From positions 62,001 to 126,000 of the forward strand of contig JAVHLY010000002.1 in assembly GCA_031081585.1 (NCBI GenBank): a stretch of 64,000 nucleotides of DNA, given 5' to 3'. Position numbers and translations under genes: made by a program. Of this stretch, positions 44,291-54,487 are shown one piece after another. Numbering within the stretch: position 1 is the stretch's first letter; every line of letters starts with the position of its first letter. Source of the stretch: Armatimonadota bacterium. GTDB taxonomy: Bacteria > Sysuimicrobiota > Sysuimicrobiia > Sysuimicrobiales > Humicultoraceae. Under the pieces are notes generated by a model. The model was not told where the DNA came from and ran no database searches. It saw only the letters and a program-made list of their open reading frames with translations.

Positions 44291-45700
44291 ATGAAGACCC
44301 TGTTCCGGGGCGCCACCCTCGTCACCGCGACCGACCGGTTTCGGGCCGATCTGCTGGTCGAGGGGGAGCGCATTACCGCCGTCGGCGAGGACCTGCCCGC
44401 CTCGGGCGCCACCGTCGTGGACGCCGGGGGGTGCTACCTCCTCCCCGGCGGCATCGACGTCCACACCCACCTGGACATGCCGCTCGACGGGATCACCTCC
44501 TCCGACGACTTCTACACCGGCCAGGTGGCGGCCGCTTTCGGCGGCACGACGTCGCACATCGACTTCGCCATCCAGGAGCGCGGCGGGACGCTGCGCGAGG
44601 CGCTGGACCGCTGGCAGGCCCGGGCGGAGGGCAAGGCCGTCATCGACTACGGCTTCCACATGACCGTGGCTGACCCCACCCCCGAGGCCCTCGCCGAGAT
44701 CCCCCGCCTGCCCGAGTGGGGCGTCACCTCCGTGAAGGTCCTCATGGCCTACAAGGGGCGGCTGCAGGTGGACGACGCCGCGCTCTTCACGGTCCTGCGC
44801 CTGGCGGGCGCCCACGGGCTGCTCACCCTGGTCCACTGCGAGAACGGCGACGTCGTCGATCTGCTGGTGCGCGAGGCGGTGGCGGCGGGGCGGCGGGAGC
44901 CGCGCGAGCACCCCCGGAGCCGCCCGGCGATCCTGGAGGCCGAGGCCACCCACCGGGCCATCGCCCTGGCGGCGCTGGCGGAGGCCCCCCTCTACGTCGT
45001 CCACCTCACCTGCGCGGGGGCGCTTGAGGCGGTGCGGGCCGCCCACGCCCGCGGGCAGCCGGTGTGGGCCGAGACCTGTCCCCAGTACCTCTGCCTCACC
45101 GCTGAGGCGCTGGAGCGGCCGGGGTTCGAGGGGGCCAAGTTCGTCTGCTCGCCTCCCCTACGCACCGCCGCCGACCAGGCGGCGCTGTGGGAGGGGCTGC
45201 GGGACGGCACCCTCGCCGTCGTGGCCACCGACCACTGCCCCTTCTTCTACGAAGGGCAGAAGACGCTGGGGCGCGAGGACTTCAGCCGGATCCCCAACGG
45301 CTTGCCGGTGATCGAGGACCGGCTGGTCGTCCTCTACGCGCAGGGCGTGGCCACCGGGCGAATCGACCTGCACCGCTTCGTGGAGGTCACGGCCACCAAC
45401 CCGGCGAAGCTCTTTGGCCTCTACCCCCGCAAGGGCACGCTGGCGGTGGGTGCGGAGGCGGACCTGGTCCTCTGGGACCCGACGGCCGAGCGCACCCTCA
45501 GCGTTGCCCGCCACCACATGCGGGTCGACTACAACCTCTTCGAGGGGATGCGCGTGCGCGGCGTCCCCGTGGGGGTGTGGGTGCGCGGGCGCCAGGTGGT
45601 GGACGGCGGCCGCTTCCTGGGCGAGGCGGGGACGGGGCGGTTCCTGCGCCGCCAGCGCTTCGGCCCGTCGCGCCCAGGGGTGGGCGGGCCGGCCGTCTAG
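44291..45700 (+). CDS. hyuA: Hydantoinase/dihydropyrimidinase-like amidohydrolase (HyuA type)
   Basis: 469-residue cyclic-amidase that opens hydantoin, dihydropyrimidine or allantoin-like rings. Metal ligands: HTH in GIDVHTHLDMPL, the carboxylated Lys149 in TSVKVLMAYKG, His in TLVHCENGD, His in YVVHLTCAGAL and Asp in VATDHCPFF. The NGLPVIEDRL and TNPAKLFGLYPRKGTLAVGADADL-like stretches match D-hydantoinases. ATG at 44291 with GGGAGG upstream. First gene of the long catabolic operon, as hyuA is part of the E. coli ygeW-xdhD region. The true substrate is likely a ring-opened purine intermediate, by context. Confidence 0.88.
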   Translation: MKTLFRGATLVTATDRFRADLLVEGERITAVGEDLPASGATVVDAGGCYLLPGGIDVHTHLDMPLDGITSSDDFYTGQVAAAFGGTTSHIDFAIQERGGTLREALDRWQARAEGKAVIDYGFHMTVADPTPEALAEIPRLPEWGVTSVKVLMAYKGRLQVDDAALFTVLRLAGAHGLLTLVHCENGDVVDLLVREAVAAGRREPREHPRSRPAILEAEATHRAIALAALAEAPLYVVHLTCAGALEAVRAAHARGQPVWAETCPQYLCLTAEALERPGFEGAKFVCSPPLRTAADQAALWEGLRDGTLAVVATDHCPFFYEGQKTLGREDFSRIPNGLPVIEDRLVVLYAQGVATGRIDLHRFVEVTATNPAKLFGLYPRKGTLAVGAEADLVLWDPTAERTLSVARHHMRVDYNLFEGMRVRGVPVGVWVRGRQVVDGGRFLGEAGTGRFLRRQRFGPSRPGVGGPAV

Positions 45701-45736
45701 GGTGTCACGACGTCTGGAGGTCAGCGCGTCCGGCGT

Positions 45737-45763
45737 GTGACAACGAAGATATGTCGTTGTCAC
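45737..45763. promoter_or_regulatory. 27-base palindrome upstream of the first PLP enzyme gene
   Basis: GTGACAACGA (45737-45746) and TCGTTGTCAC (45754-45763) are perfect inverted repeats around AGATATG. The site is AT-rich within a very GC-rich region. It ends 34 bases before the ATG at 45798. A related half-site, GTGTCACGACG, occurs just after the hydantoinase stop. It looks like an operator for a dimeric repressor. Confidence 0.6.
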
Positions 45764-45797
45764 GGCTACCGGGCGGGGACGGAGCGGAGGCATCGCG

Positions 45798-47290
<1,493 letters not shown>

Positions 47291-47294
<4 letters not shown>

Positions 47295-48757
47295 GCGCGG
47301 TGCCGGTGCCCTCGGTCCTGCGCTGCACGGGGTGCGGCTACGAGGCCCCGGAGCGGGCCGGCTGGCTGGCCCGCTGCCCTCGGGCCGACGCCCTCCCCGA
47401 GGTGGACCACGTGCTGGCGGTCCGCCTCGACCACGCGCGCCTGACCTTCCCCCGGGGGACGGAGCCCAACCCCTTCGTGCGCTACCGCACGCTGCTGCGC
47501 CCCTACCACCTGGCCCGGGCCGCCGGGATGCGCGACGAGGCCTTCGCTACGCTGGTGGCCGACCTCGACCGGGCCGTGGCCGCCGTGGACGGCCGCGGCT
47601 TCGTCGTCACCCCCTGCGTCCCGCAGCCGGCGCTCGGCGCACATCTGGGCTTCGTCCCCTCGGGCGGGGTGTGGGTGAAGGACGAGACCGGCAACGTCTC
47701 GGGCTCGCACAAGGCCCGCCACCTCATGGGGCTGTGGCTCTACCTGGAGGTGGAGCGGCGGGCCGGCGGAGGACCGCCCGCTGGCGCGGGGCTCGGGGGC
47801 GCCGGCGGGGACGAGAGGCCGGAACTGGCCATCGCCAGTTGCGGCAACGCCGCCCTGGCCGCCGCGGTGGTGGCGCGGGCGGCGCAGTGGCCGCTGCGGG
47901 TCTTCGTCCCCACCTCGGCCGACCCGGTGGTTGTCGAGCGCCTCCACCGGCTGGAGGCGCGGGTGGTGGCGTGCGCGCGCGAGCCGGGCACATCGGGCGA
48001 CCCCACCTACCTGGCGCTGCGCCGCGCCGTGGCCGCCGGCAGCCTGCCCTTCACCTGCCAGGGGAGCGACAACGGGCTGACCATCGAGGGCGGCAAGACG
48101 CTGGGCTACGAGCTCGCCGACACGCTGGCCGGGGCGGGGGTCGTCCCCGACCGTCTCTTCGTGCAGGTGGGGGGCGGCGCGCTGGCCAGCGCCGTGGTCC
48201 AGGGGCTGGAGGATGCGGTGGCCCTCGGGGTCCTGCCCCGCCTCCCGCGGGTGCACGCCGTCCAGCCGGCGGGGGTGCAGCCGCTGCGGCGCGCCTACGA
48301 CCGCGTCGTGGCCCGGGCCCTGGGCGGCCTGGACCGGCGTGGCGTGGCCTGGCGCGCGCCGGAGGACGCGCAGGGCGACCGCGCGCGGGCCGACCTCCTG
48401 GCCGCCCACCCCGACGCCGTCGAGGAGGCCCTCGCCTACGCCGTCCAGCACCGCCGGGAGTTCATGTGGCCCTGGGAGGAGACGCCGCGCTCGGTGGCGC
48501 ACGGCATCATCGACGACGAGACCTACGACTGGGCGGCGGTGGTGCGGGCGATGCTGGTGACCGGCGGCTGGCCGGTGGCGGCGACGGAGGGGGACCTCCG
48601 GGAGGCCCACCGCCTCGCCCGGGGGACGACCGGCATCCCGGTGGACCCCACGGGGTCGGCCGGGCTGGCCGGGCTGCTGCGCCTGCGGCGCGAGGGCGAG
48701 GTGGGAGCGCACGAGCAGGTCGTCGTGCTCTTCACCGGGGTGGAGCGGGTGGGCTGA
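47291..48757 (+). CDS. Fold-type II PLP enzyme, threonine synthase / diaminopropionate lyase-like
   Basis: 488 residues. N-terminal [19 protein letters not shown] recalls the small zinc-ribbon-like start of some threonine synthases. [16 protein letters not shown] carries the Schiff-base Lys141 and is close to threonine synthase and ammonia-lyase forms. [16 protein letters not shown] binds substrate and [16 protein letters not shown] is the phosphate loop. The GTG start overlaps the upstream stop. As a second PLP lyase in one operon it could perform the YgeX-like step. No hom or thrB genes are nearby, which argues against biosynthetic threonine synthase. Confidence 0.78.
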
Positions 48758-48835
48758 GGGTCGTCACCGTCACGCGGGGACGACGGCGCCGCGCCCCGGG
48801 GGCGCGCGCCGGAGACGCACCGAAGGAGGGATAGG

Positions 48836-49789
48836 ATGAGGAGTTTCCTCGGCCGTGACATCCTCTCGCTCAAGGACTTCGAGCGGATGGAGTACTTCCA
48901 CGTCTTCCAGGTGGCCGACCGGCTGGCCCCCTACGCGCGGGACCGGCGCAACACCGACCTCCTGAAGGAGAAGACGCTCGTCACCGCCTTCTACCAGCCC
49001 AGCACCCGCACCCGGCTCGCCACCGAGGCGGCCATGCTGCGGCTGGGGGGCAAGGTGCTGGGCTTCTCCGACGTGAAGATGACCCGCGCCGGGGACTGGT
49101 ACCAGGAGTCGATCAAGGACACCGTGCACATGCTCGAGTTCTACGGCGACGTCATCGCCATGCGCCACTTCCAGCAGGGCGCCCCCGCCGAGGCGGCGCG
49201 CTGGGCCTCGGTGCCGGTGATCAACTGCGGCGACGGGTGGGGGGAGCACCCCACCCAGGTGCTCACCGACCTCTACACCATCTGGCAGGAGAAGGGCACC
49301 CTCGACGGGCTGAAGGTGCTCTGCGTCGGCGACATGCGCATGCGCACCATGCACTCCATCCTCTACGCCATGTCGCAGTTCGACATGGAGGCCTTCATCG
49401 TCTCGCCGCGGGAGATGTCGCTCCTGCCGGAGTTCAAGGCGGAGCTGGACGCGCGCAACGTCCGCTACCGCGAGGCCGACAGCGTCGCCGACGTGCTGCG
49501 CCACGCCGACGTCATCTACATGGAGCCGGTGGTGCAGCCCGACTACACGAAGCCGCGGGAGGAGGCGGTGGCCGACCGCGGCACCACCCCGGCGGCCTAC
49601 AAGGTCACCCGGCAGCTCCTGGCCGAGCTGGCCAAGCCCGACGCCATCGTCCTGCACTCCCTGCCGCGCATGGACGAGCTGCCGCCGGACGTGGACGCCA
49701 CGCGCCACGCCCGCTACTGGATCGAGGCCTTCAACGGGGTGGTGATGCGCATGGCGCTGCTGGCGCTGGTCCTGGGGGCGGTGGAGTAG
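48836..49789 (+). CDS. Aspartate-carbamoyltransferase-like protein
   Basis: 317 residues, two-domain transcarbamoylase. Carbamoyl-phosphate motif STRTR at residues 56-60 and HPTQ near residue 138. The LPR motif at 276-278 in HSLPRMDELPPDVDAT, followed by GVVMRMALL, is as in aspartate carbamoyltransferases. The mobile-loop KGES of PyrB is replaced by a WYQESIKDT segment, so the amino-acid substrate may differ. There is no other pyr gene in the window and it abuts a YgeW-like gene and carbamate kinase. A catabolic role is therefore more likely than pyrimidine synthesis. ATG preceded by AAGGAGGGATAGG. Confidence 0.82.
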   Translation: MRSFLGRDILSLKDFERMEYFHVFQVADRLAPYARDRRNTDLLKEKTLVTAFYQPSTRTRLATEAAMLRLGGKVLGFSDVKMTRAGDWYQESIKDTVHMLEFYGDVIAMRHFQQGAPAEAARWASVPVINCGDGWGEHPTQVLTDLYTIWQEKGTLDGLKVLCVGDMRMRTMHSILYAMSQFDMEAFIVSPREMSLLPEFKAELDARNVRYREADSVADVLRHADVIYMEPVVQPDYTKPREEAVADRGTTPAAYKVTRQLLAELAKPDAIVLHSLPRMDELPPDVDATRHARYWIEAFNGVVMRMALLALVLGAVE

Positions 49790-49790
49790 C

Positions 49791-50768
49791 GTGCAGACGC
49801 ACCTGCGCGGCCGCGACCTGATCAGCCTCCAGGAGTGGAGCAAGGAAGAGATCGAGACCGTGCTGGAGACCGCCGTGGCGCTCAAGCGGCTGCGGGCGCT
49901 GGGCCAGCCCCACCCCTACCTGCGCGACAAGGTCCTGGCCATGCTCTTCTTCTACGCCAGCACGCGCACCCGGGCGTCCTTCGAGGCGGGCATGGCCCAG
50001 CTGGGCGGCCACGCCCAGTTCATCGAGAGCCGCACCACCCAGATCGCCCACGGCGACACCCCCAAGGAGATCGGCGAGATCCTGGGGCGCTACTGCGACG
50101 GCATCGCCATCCGCCACGTCGACTGGGGGACGGGCCACGCTTACATCCGCGCGGTGGCCGAGGCCAGTCGCGCCCCCGTGCTGAACATGCAGTGCGACCG
50201 CTTCCACCCCCACCAGACCCTGGCCGACCTGCTGACCATCCTGGAGAAGCTCGGCGACCCGCGCGGCCGGACGATCACGGTGAGCTGGGCCTACGCCGCC
50301 AGCTACCAGAAGCCGCTCAGCATCCCCCAGGACCTCGTCCTGCTGATGCCGCGCTTCGGGCTGAACGTGCGGCTGGTCCACCCGCCGGGCTTCGACCTGC
50401 TCCCCGAGGTCCTGGAGCAGGCCCGGGAGAACGCCCGGCGGGCCCGGGTGGGCTTCGAGGTCCTGGACGACTTCGACGCGGGCTTCCGCGGGGCGGACGT
50501 CATCTACGCCAAGAGCTGGGGGGCGATGGCCTCGGGCCGCAGCGACGCCGAGGGCGCCGAGCTGGCCGAGCGCTACCGGGACTGGATCACCGACGAGCGG
50601 CGCATGCGGCTGGCCCGGGAGGACGCCATCTACATGCACCCGCTGCCGGCCGACCGCAACATCGAGGTGACGGACGCGGTGATCGACGGCCCGCAGTCGG
50701 TCGTCTACGACCAGGCGGAGAACCGCCTGCACGTCCAGAAGGCCGTCATGGCCCTGACGATGAGCTAG
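49791..50768 (+). CDS. ygeW: YgeW-like knotted carbamoyltransferase
   Basis: 325 residues. STRTR at 57-61, HPHQ at 139-142 within CDRFHPHQTLADLLTI, then SWAYAASYQKPLSIPQDLVL and MPRFGLNVRLVHPPGFDLLP. These match the YgeW group, in which a knotted loop shapes the second substrate site, rather than OTCase, whose motif is DHPCQ. Family knowledge places YgeW in purine-degradation clusters, probably moving a carbamoyl group from a ureido compound to phosphate. GTG start one base after the upstream stop; carbamate kinase follows after 16 bases. Two transcarbamoylases in tandem is unusual. Confidence 0.85.
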   Translation: MQTHLRGRDLISLQEWSKEEIETVLETAVALKRLRALGQPHPYLRDKVLAMLFFYASTRTRASFEAGMAQLGGHAQFIESRTTQIAHGDTPKEIGEILGRYCDGIAIRHVDWGTGHAYIRAVAEASRAPVLNMQCDRFHPHQTLADLLTILEKLGDPRGRTITVSWAYAASYQKPLSIPQDLVLLMPRFGLNVRLVHPPGFDLLPEVLEQARENARRARVGFEVLDDFDAGFRGADVIYAKSWGAMASGRSDAEGAELAERYRDWITDERRMRLAREDAIYMHPLPADRNIEVTDAVIDGPQSVVYDQAENRLHVQKAVMALTMS

Positions 50769-50784
50769 GGGAGGCGCGCGCAGC

Positions 50785-51732
50785 ATGGCCAGGTCCCGCA
50801 CCGCCGTGGTGGCCATCGGCGGCAACTCGCTGATCAAAGACCCCCAGCACCAGACCGTCCCCGACCAGTACGCCGCCGTGGGGGAGACGGTGCAGCGCAT
50901 CGTCCCCATGGTGGCCGACGGGTGGTCAGTGGTGGTCACCCACGGCAACGGCCCCCAGATCGGGTTCATCCTGCGCCGGTCGGAGCTGGCCGCCCACGAG
51001 CTGCACGAGGTGCCCCTGGACGTCTGCGGGGCGGACACCCAGGGGGCCATCGGCTACATGATCCAGCAGCACTTCCACAACGAGTTCCAGCGCCGGGGCC
51101 TCGTGCGCCAGGCCGTCACCGTCGTCACCCAGGTGGAGGTGGACCCGGGGGACCCCGCCTTCCAGCACCCCACCAAGCCCATCGGCTCCTTCATGGACGA
51201 GGCCAAGGCCCGCCAGCGCCAGGCCGAGGGGTGGACGGTGGTGCAGGACGCCGGGCGGGGATGGCGGCGGGTGGTGCCGTCGCCGCGGCCGCGGCGTATC
51301 GTGGAGGTGGAGGCGATCCGGCGCCTGCTGGCCGAGGGGTTCGTCGTCATCGGCGTGGGGGGCGGGGGGATCCCCGTGGTGCGGGACGCGGAGGGCAACC
51401 TGCGCGGCGTGGCCGCGGTCATCGACAAGGACCTGGCCTCCTCGCTGCTCGCCACCCTGATCGGGGCCGACCTCTTCGTCATCACCACCGCCGTGCCCCA
51501 GGTCGCCCTCCACTACGGGCGGCCCGAGCAACAGTGGCTCAGCCGCCTGACGGTGCCGGAGGCCCGCCGCTACCTGGCCGAGGGGCACTTCGGGCAGGGG
51601 AGCATGGCGCCCAAGATCGAAGCGGTGATCGGCTACCTGGAGCGGGGAGGCCGGGAGGCCATCATCACCGACCCGCCCAACCTGGAGCGGGCGCTCGCCG
51701 GGGACGCCGGGACCCGCATCACCCTGGAGTGA
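50785..51732 (+). CDS. arcC: Carbamate kinase
   Basis: 315 residues. Converts carbamoyl phosphate and ADP to ATP, with CO2 and ammonia released. Typical motifs: VVAIGGNSLI, VVVTHGNGPQIGFILRRSEL, PTKPIGSFMD, VIGVGGGGIPVV and VIDKDLASSLLATLIGADL, then FGQGSMAPKIEAVIGYLE. Directly downstream of two transcarbamoylases, as yqeA is linked to ygeW in E. coli. Its presence shows that the transcarbamoylases run in the catabolic, phosphorolytic direction and yield ATP. Start has GGGGAGG upstream. Confidence 0.95.
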   Translation: MARSRTAVVAIGGNSLIKDPQHQTVPDQYAAVGETVQRIVPMVADGWSVVVTHGNGPQIGFILRRSELAAHELHEVPLDVCGADTQGAIGYMIQQHFHNEFQRRGLVRQAVTVVTQVEVDPGDPAFQHPTKPIGSFMDEAKARQRQAEGWTVVQDAGRGWRRVVPSPRPRRIVEVEAIRRLLAEGFVVIGVGGGGIPVVRDAEGNLRGVAAVIDKDLASSLLATLIGADLFVITTAVPQVALHYGRPEQQWLSRLTVPEARRYLAEGHFGQGSMAPKIEAVIGYLERGGREAIITDPPNLERALAGDAGTRITLE

Positions 51733-51741
51733 GGTGAGGTC

Positions 51742-54462
51742 ATGGCCATCGCCTTCACGCTGAACGGCCGGCCGGTCACCGTCGAGGCCCCACCCGGCGC
51801 CAGCCTGCTGGAGGTCCTGCGGGAGCAGTGCGGGCTCACCTCCATGAAGGACGGGTGCGCGCCGGAGGGGTCGTGCGGCGCCTGCACCGTCATGGTGGAT
51901 GGCCGCGCCGTGGTCTCCTGCGCCCAGCCGGCGGCGCGGGTGGCCGGGCGGCAGGTGACGACGCTGGAGGGGCTGCCCCCCAAACGCCGCGCCCTGTGGG
52001 CCGACTGCTTCGTGGCCGCCGGCGCCTCCCAGTGCGGCTTCTGCTCCCCCGGCATCGTCATGAAGGCGGAGGCGCTGCTGGCGCGCCAGCCGACCCCCTC
52101 CCGCGCCGAGATCGCCCGCGCGCTGGCCGGGAACCTCTGCCGTTGCACCGGGTACGTGAAGATCGTCGACGCCATCGAGCACGTGGCGGCGGCCGGGCGG
52201 GGGGTGCCCCCGCCCGCGGTGGACTGGAGCGGCCGGGTGGGCTCGCGCACGGGACGGTACGAGGGGCGGGAGCTCGCGCTGGGCACCAAACCCTACGTGA
52301 ACGACCTGCGCGTCCCCGGCCTGCTGCACGGGGCGCTGCGCTTCTCGGACCACCCGCGGGCGCGGGTGGTGCGCATCGACACCACGAAGGCGCGCGCCTA
52401 CCCGGGCGTGGTGGCGGTGGCCACCTGGCGCGACGTCCCCGGCGAACGGACCCAGGGGCTCATCACGCGGGACTGGCGCCAGTTCGTGGCCGAGGGGGAG
52501 ACCACCGCCTACGTGGGGGACGTGCTGGCGGCCGTCGCTGCGACGTCACGGGCCGCGGCCCGGGAAGCCGCAGCCTTGATCGAGGTGGAGTACGAGGTCC
52601 TCGAGCCTGTCACGGATCCTGTCCAGGCCCTGCAGCCCGACGCGCCGCGCCTGCACGAGCGCGGCAACGTCCTCTCGGTCTCCACGGTCAAGCGCGGCGA
52701 CGTCGACGCCGCCCTGGCCAGTGCGGCGCACGTCCTGACCGAGACCTTCCAGACCCAGTTCATCGAGCACGCCTTCCTCGAGCCGGAGTCCGCGCTGGTG
52801 GTCCCGGAAGCCGACGGGACGCTGCACGTCTACTCCCAGGGCCAGGGGCCCTGGGACGACCGCCGGCAGGTGGCCTCCTTCCTGGGGTGGCCGGAGGACC
52901 GGGTGCGCGTCACCCAGGTGAGCAACGGCGGCGCCTTCGGCGCCAAGGAGGACCTGAACGTCCAGTGCCACGCCGCTCTCCTGGCGGTCCTCACGGGGCG
53001 CCCGGTGCTGGTCACCCTCTCCCGCCGCGAGTCCATCCGCTTCCACACCAAGCGCCACCCCCTGACGATGACCTACACGGTGGGCTGCGACGCCGAGGGG
53101 CACCTGGTGGCGGTGCGGGCGCGCATCGTGGGCGACACCGGCGCCTATGCCAGCGTGGGGGACAAGGTGCTGGAGCGCGCCGCCGGGCACGCCTGCGGCC
53201 CCTACCGGGTCCCGGCCGTCGACGTGGAGGCCACCGCCGTCTACACCAACAACCCGCCGGCGGGGGCGATGCGCGGCTTCGGGGTGCCCCAGGTGGCCTT
53301 CGCCATGGAGGGGATGCTCGACCGCCTGGCCGAGCGCGTGGGCATCGACCCCTGGGAGATCCGCTGGCGCAACGCGCTGGAGACGGGAGACATCTTCGCC
53401 ACCGGCCAGCGCCTCGGCCCCGGCGTGGGCCTGAAGCGGACGCTGCTGGCGGTGCGCGACATCTACCGCTCGGCGCGCTACGCCGGCATCGCCTGCGGGG
53501 TGAAGAACACCGGGGTGGGCAACGGGCTGGCCGAATACGGCAAGGCCATCCTGCGCCCCGAGGCCGACGGCACCGTCATCCTCTTCCACTCCTGGACGGA
53601 GATGGGGCAGGGGGTGCACACGGCGCTGCAGCAGATCGCCTGCGAGGAGCTGGGCCTCACCGCCGACCGCGTGCGCGTCGTGGTGGACACCATCCGCGAG
53701 CTGAACACCGGGCAGTGCACCGCCTCGCGTTCCACGGTGCTCGGCGGACGGGCGGTGATCGAGGCGGCGCGCCGGCTGCGGGCGGCGCTGGACGGGCGGC
53801 GGCTGGAGGAGCTGGCCGGCCAGGAGTTCTACGGCGAGTTCGTGGTGGACTGGACCACGAAGCTCGGCGTCCCCAACCCGGTCACCCACTTCGCCTACGG
53901 CTGGGCCACCCAGGTGGTCATCCTCGACGACCAGGGGCGGGTGGCGAAGGTGGTCTGCGCCCACGATGTCGGCAAGGTGATCAACCCCACCCTGCTGGAG
54001 GGGCAGATCGAGGGCTCGGTGCACATGGGCCTCGGCTACGCCCTCTCGGAGGAGTTCGTGGTGGAGGGCGGGGTGCCGGTGACCGACACGCTGAAGTCGC
54101 TGGGGATCTGGCCGGCGACGGCCATGCCCGAGGTGGAGTGCATCTTCGTGGAGGAGCCGCAGCCGGAGGGGCCCTACGGGGCCAAGGGCGTCGGGGAGAT
54201 CGGCATGGTGCCCACCGCCGCTGCCGTGGCCGGGGCCCTCCACGCCTACGACGGCATCCGCCGCACCCGCCTGCCCATGCGCGACGCCCCGGCCTCCCGG
54301 GTGGCCGCGCCCAAGCGCAGCGCGGTCGGCCGGGCCGTGGCGGCGGCCGGCGCGTCGTCTCCGGTGACGGCGGCTGGCGGGTCGTCTCCCATGGCGGCAG
54401 CCGGGGGGCCGTCTCCCGGCGTCTCACCGCCGCAGGCCGCAGCGGGGACCGTCCCTCCCTGA
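51742..54462 (+). CDS. xdhD: Fused [2Fe-2S]-molybdopterin hydroxylase, XdhD / selenium-dependent xanthine dehydrogenase-like
   Basis: 906 residues. Residues 1-155 are the iron-sulfur part: CAPEGSCGACTVMVDGRAVVSC and QCGFCSPG with LCRCTGY. The catalytic part follows, with VSNGGAFGAKEDLNVQCHAA, GAMRGFGVPQVAFAMEG, EMGQGVHTALQQIACEEL and active-site Glu819 in GAKGVGEIG. The single-chain small-large fusion is the layout of E. coli XdhD and of the selenium-dependent xanthine dehydrogenase family. The last 45 residues are a Ser/Pro/Ala/Gly tail with three near-repeats and are not catalytic. No FAD domain: it probably uses the FAD subunit at 56879. ATG preceded by GAGGTGAGGT. Confidence 0.9.
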   Translation: MAIAFTLNGRPVTVEAPPGASLLEVLREQCGLTSMKDGCAPEGSCGACTVMVDGRAVVSCAQPAARVAGRQVTTLEGLPPKRRALWADCFVAAGASQCGFCSPGIVMKAEALLARQPTPSRAEIARALAGNLCRCTGYVKIVDAIEHVAAAGRGVPPPAVDWSGRVGSRTGRYEGRELALGTKPYVNDLRVPGLLHGALRFSDHPRARVVRIDTTKARAYPGVVAVATWRDVPGERTQGLITRDWRQFVAEGETTAYVGDVLAAVAATSRAAAREAAALIEVEYEVLEPVTDPVQALQPDAPRLHERGNVLSVSTVKRGDVDAALASAAHVLTETFQTQFIEHAFLEPESALVVPEADGTLHVYSQGQGPWDDRRQVASFLGWPEDRVRVTQVSNGGAFGAKEDLNVQCHAALLAVLTGRPVLVTLSRRESIRFHTKRHPLTMTYTVGCDAEGHLVAVRARIVGDTGAYASVGDKVLERAAGHACGPYRVPAVDVEATAVYTNNPPAGAMRGFGVPQVAFAMEGMLDRLAERVGIDPWEIRWRNALETGDIFATGQRLGPGVGLKRTLLAVRDIYRSARYAGIACGVKNTGVGNGLAEYGKAILRPEADGTVILFHSWTEMGQGVHTALQQIACEELGLTADRVRVVVDTIRELNTGQCTASRSTVLGGRAVIEAARRLRAALDGRRLEELAGQEFYGEFVVDWTTKLGVPNPVTHFAYGWATQVVILDDQGRVAKVVCAHDVGKVINPTLLEGQIEGSVHMGLGYALSEEFVVEGGVPVTDTLKSLGIWPATAMPEVECIFVEEPQPEGPYGAKGVGEIGMVPTAAAVAGALHAYDGIRRTRLPMRDAPASRVAAPKRSAVGRAVAAAGASSPVTAAGGSSPMAAAGGPSPGVSPPQAAAGTVPP

Positions 54463-54487
54463 GGCGGCTGGCAGGCCTGACCTCCCC

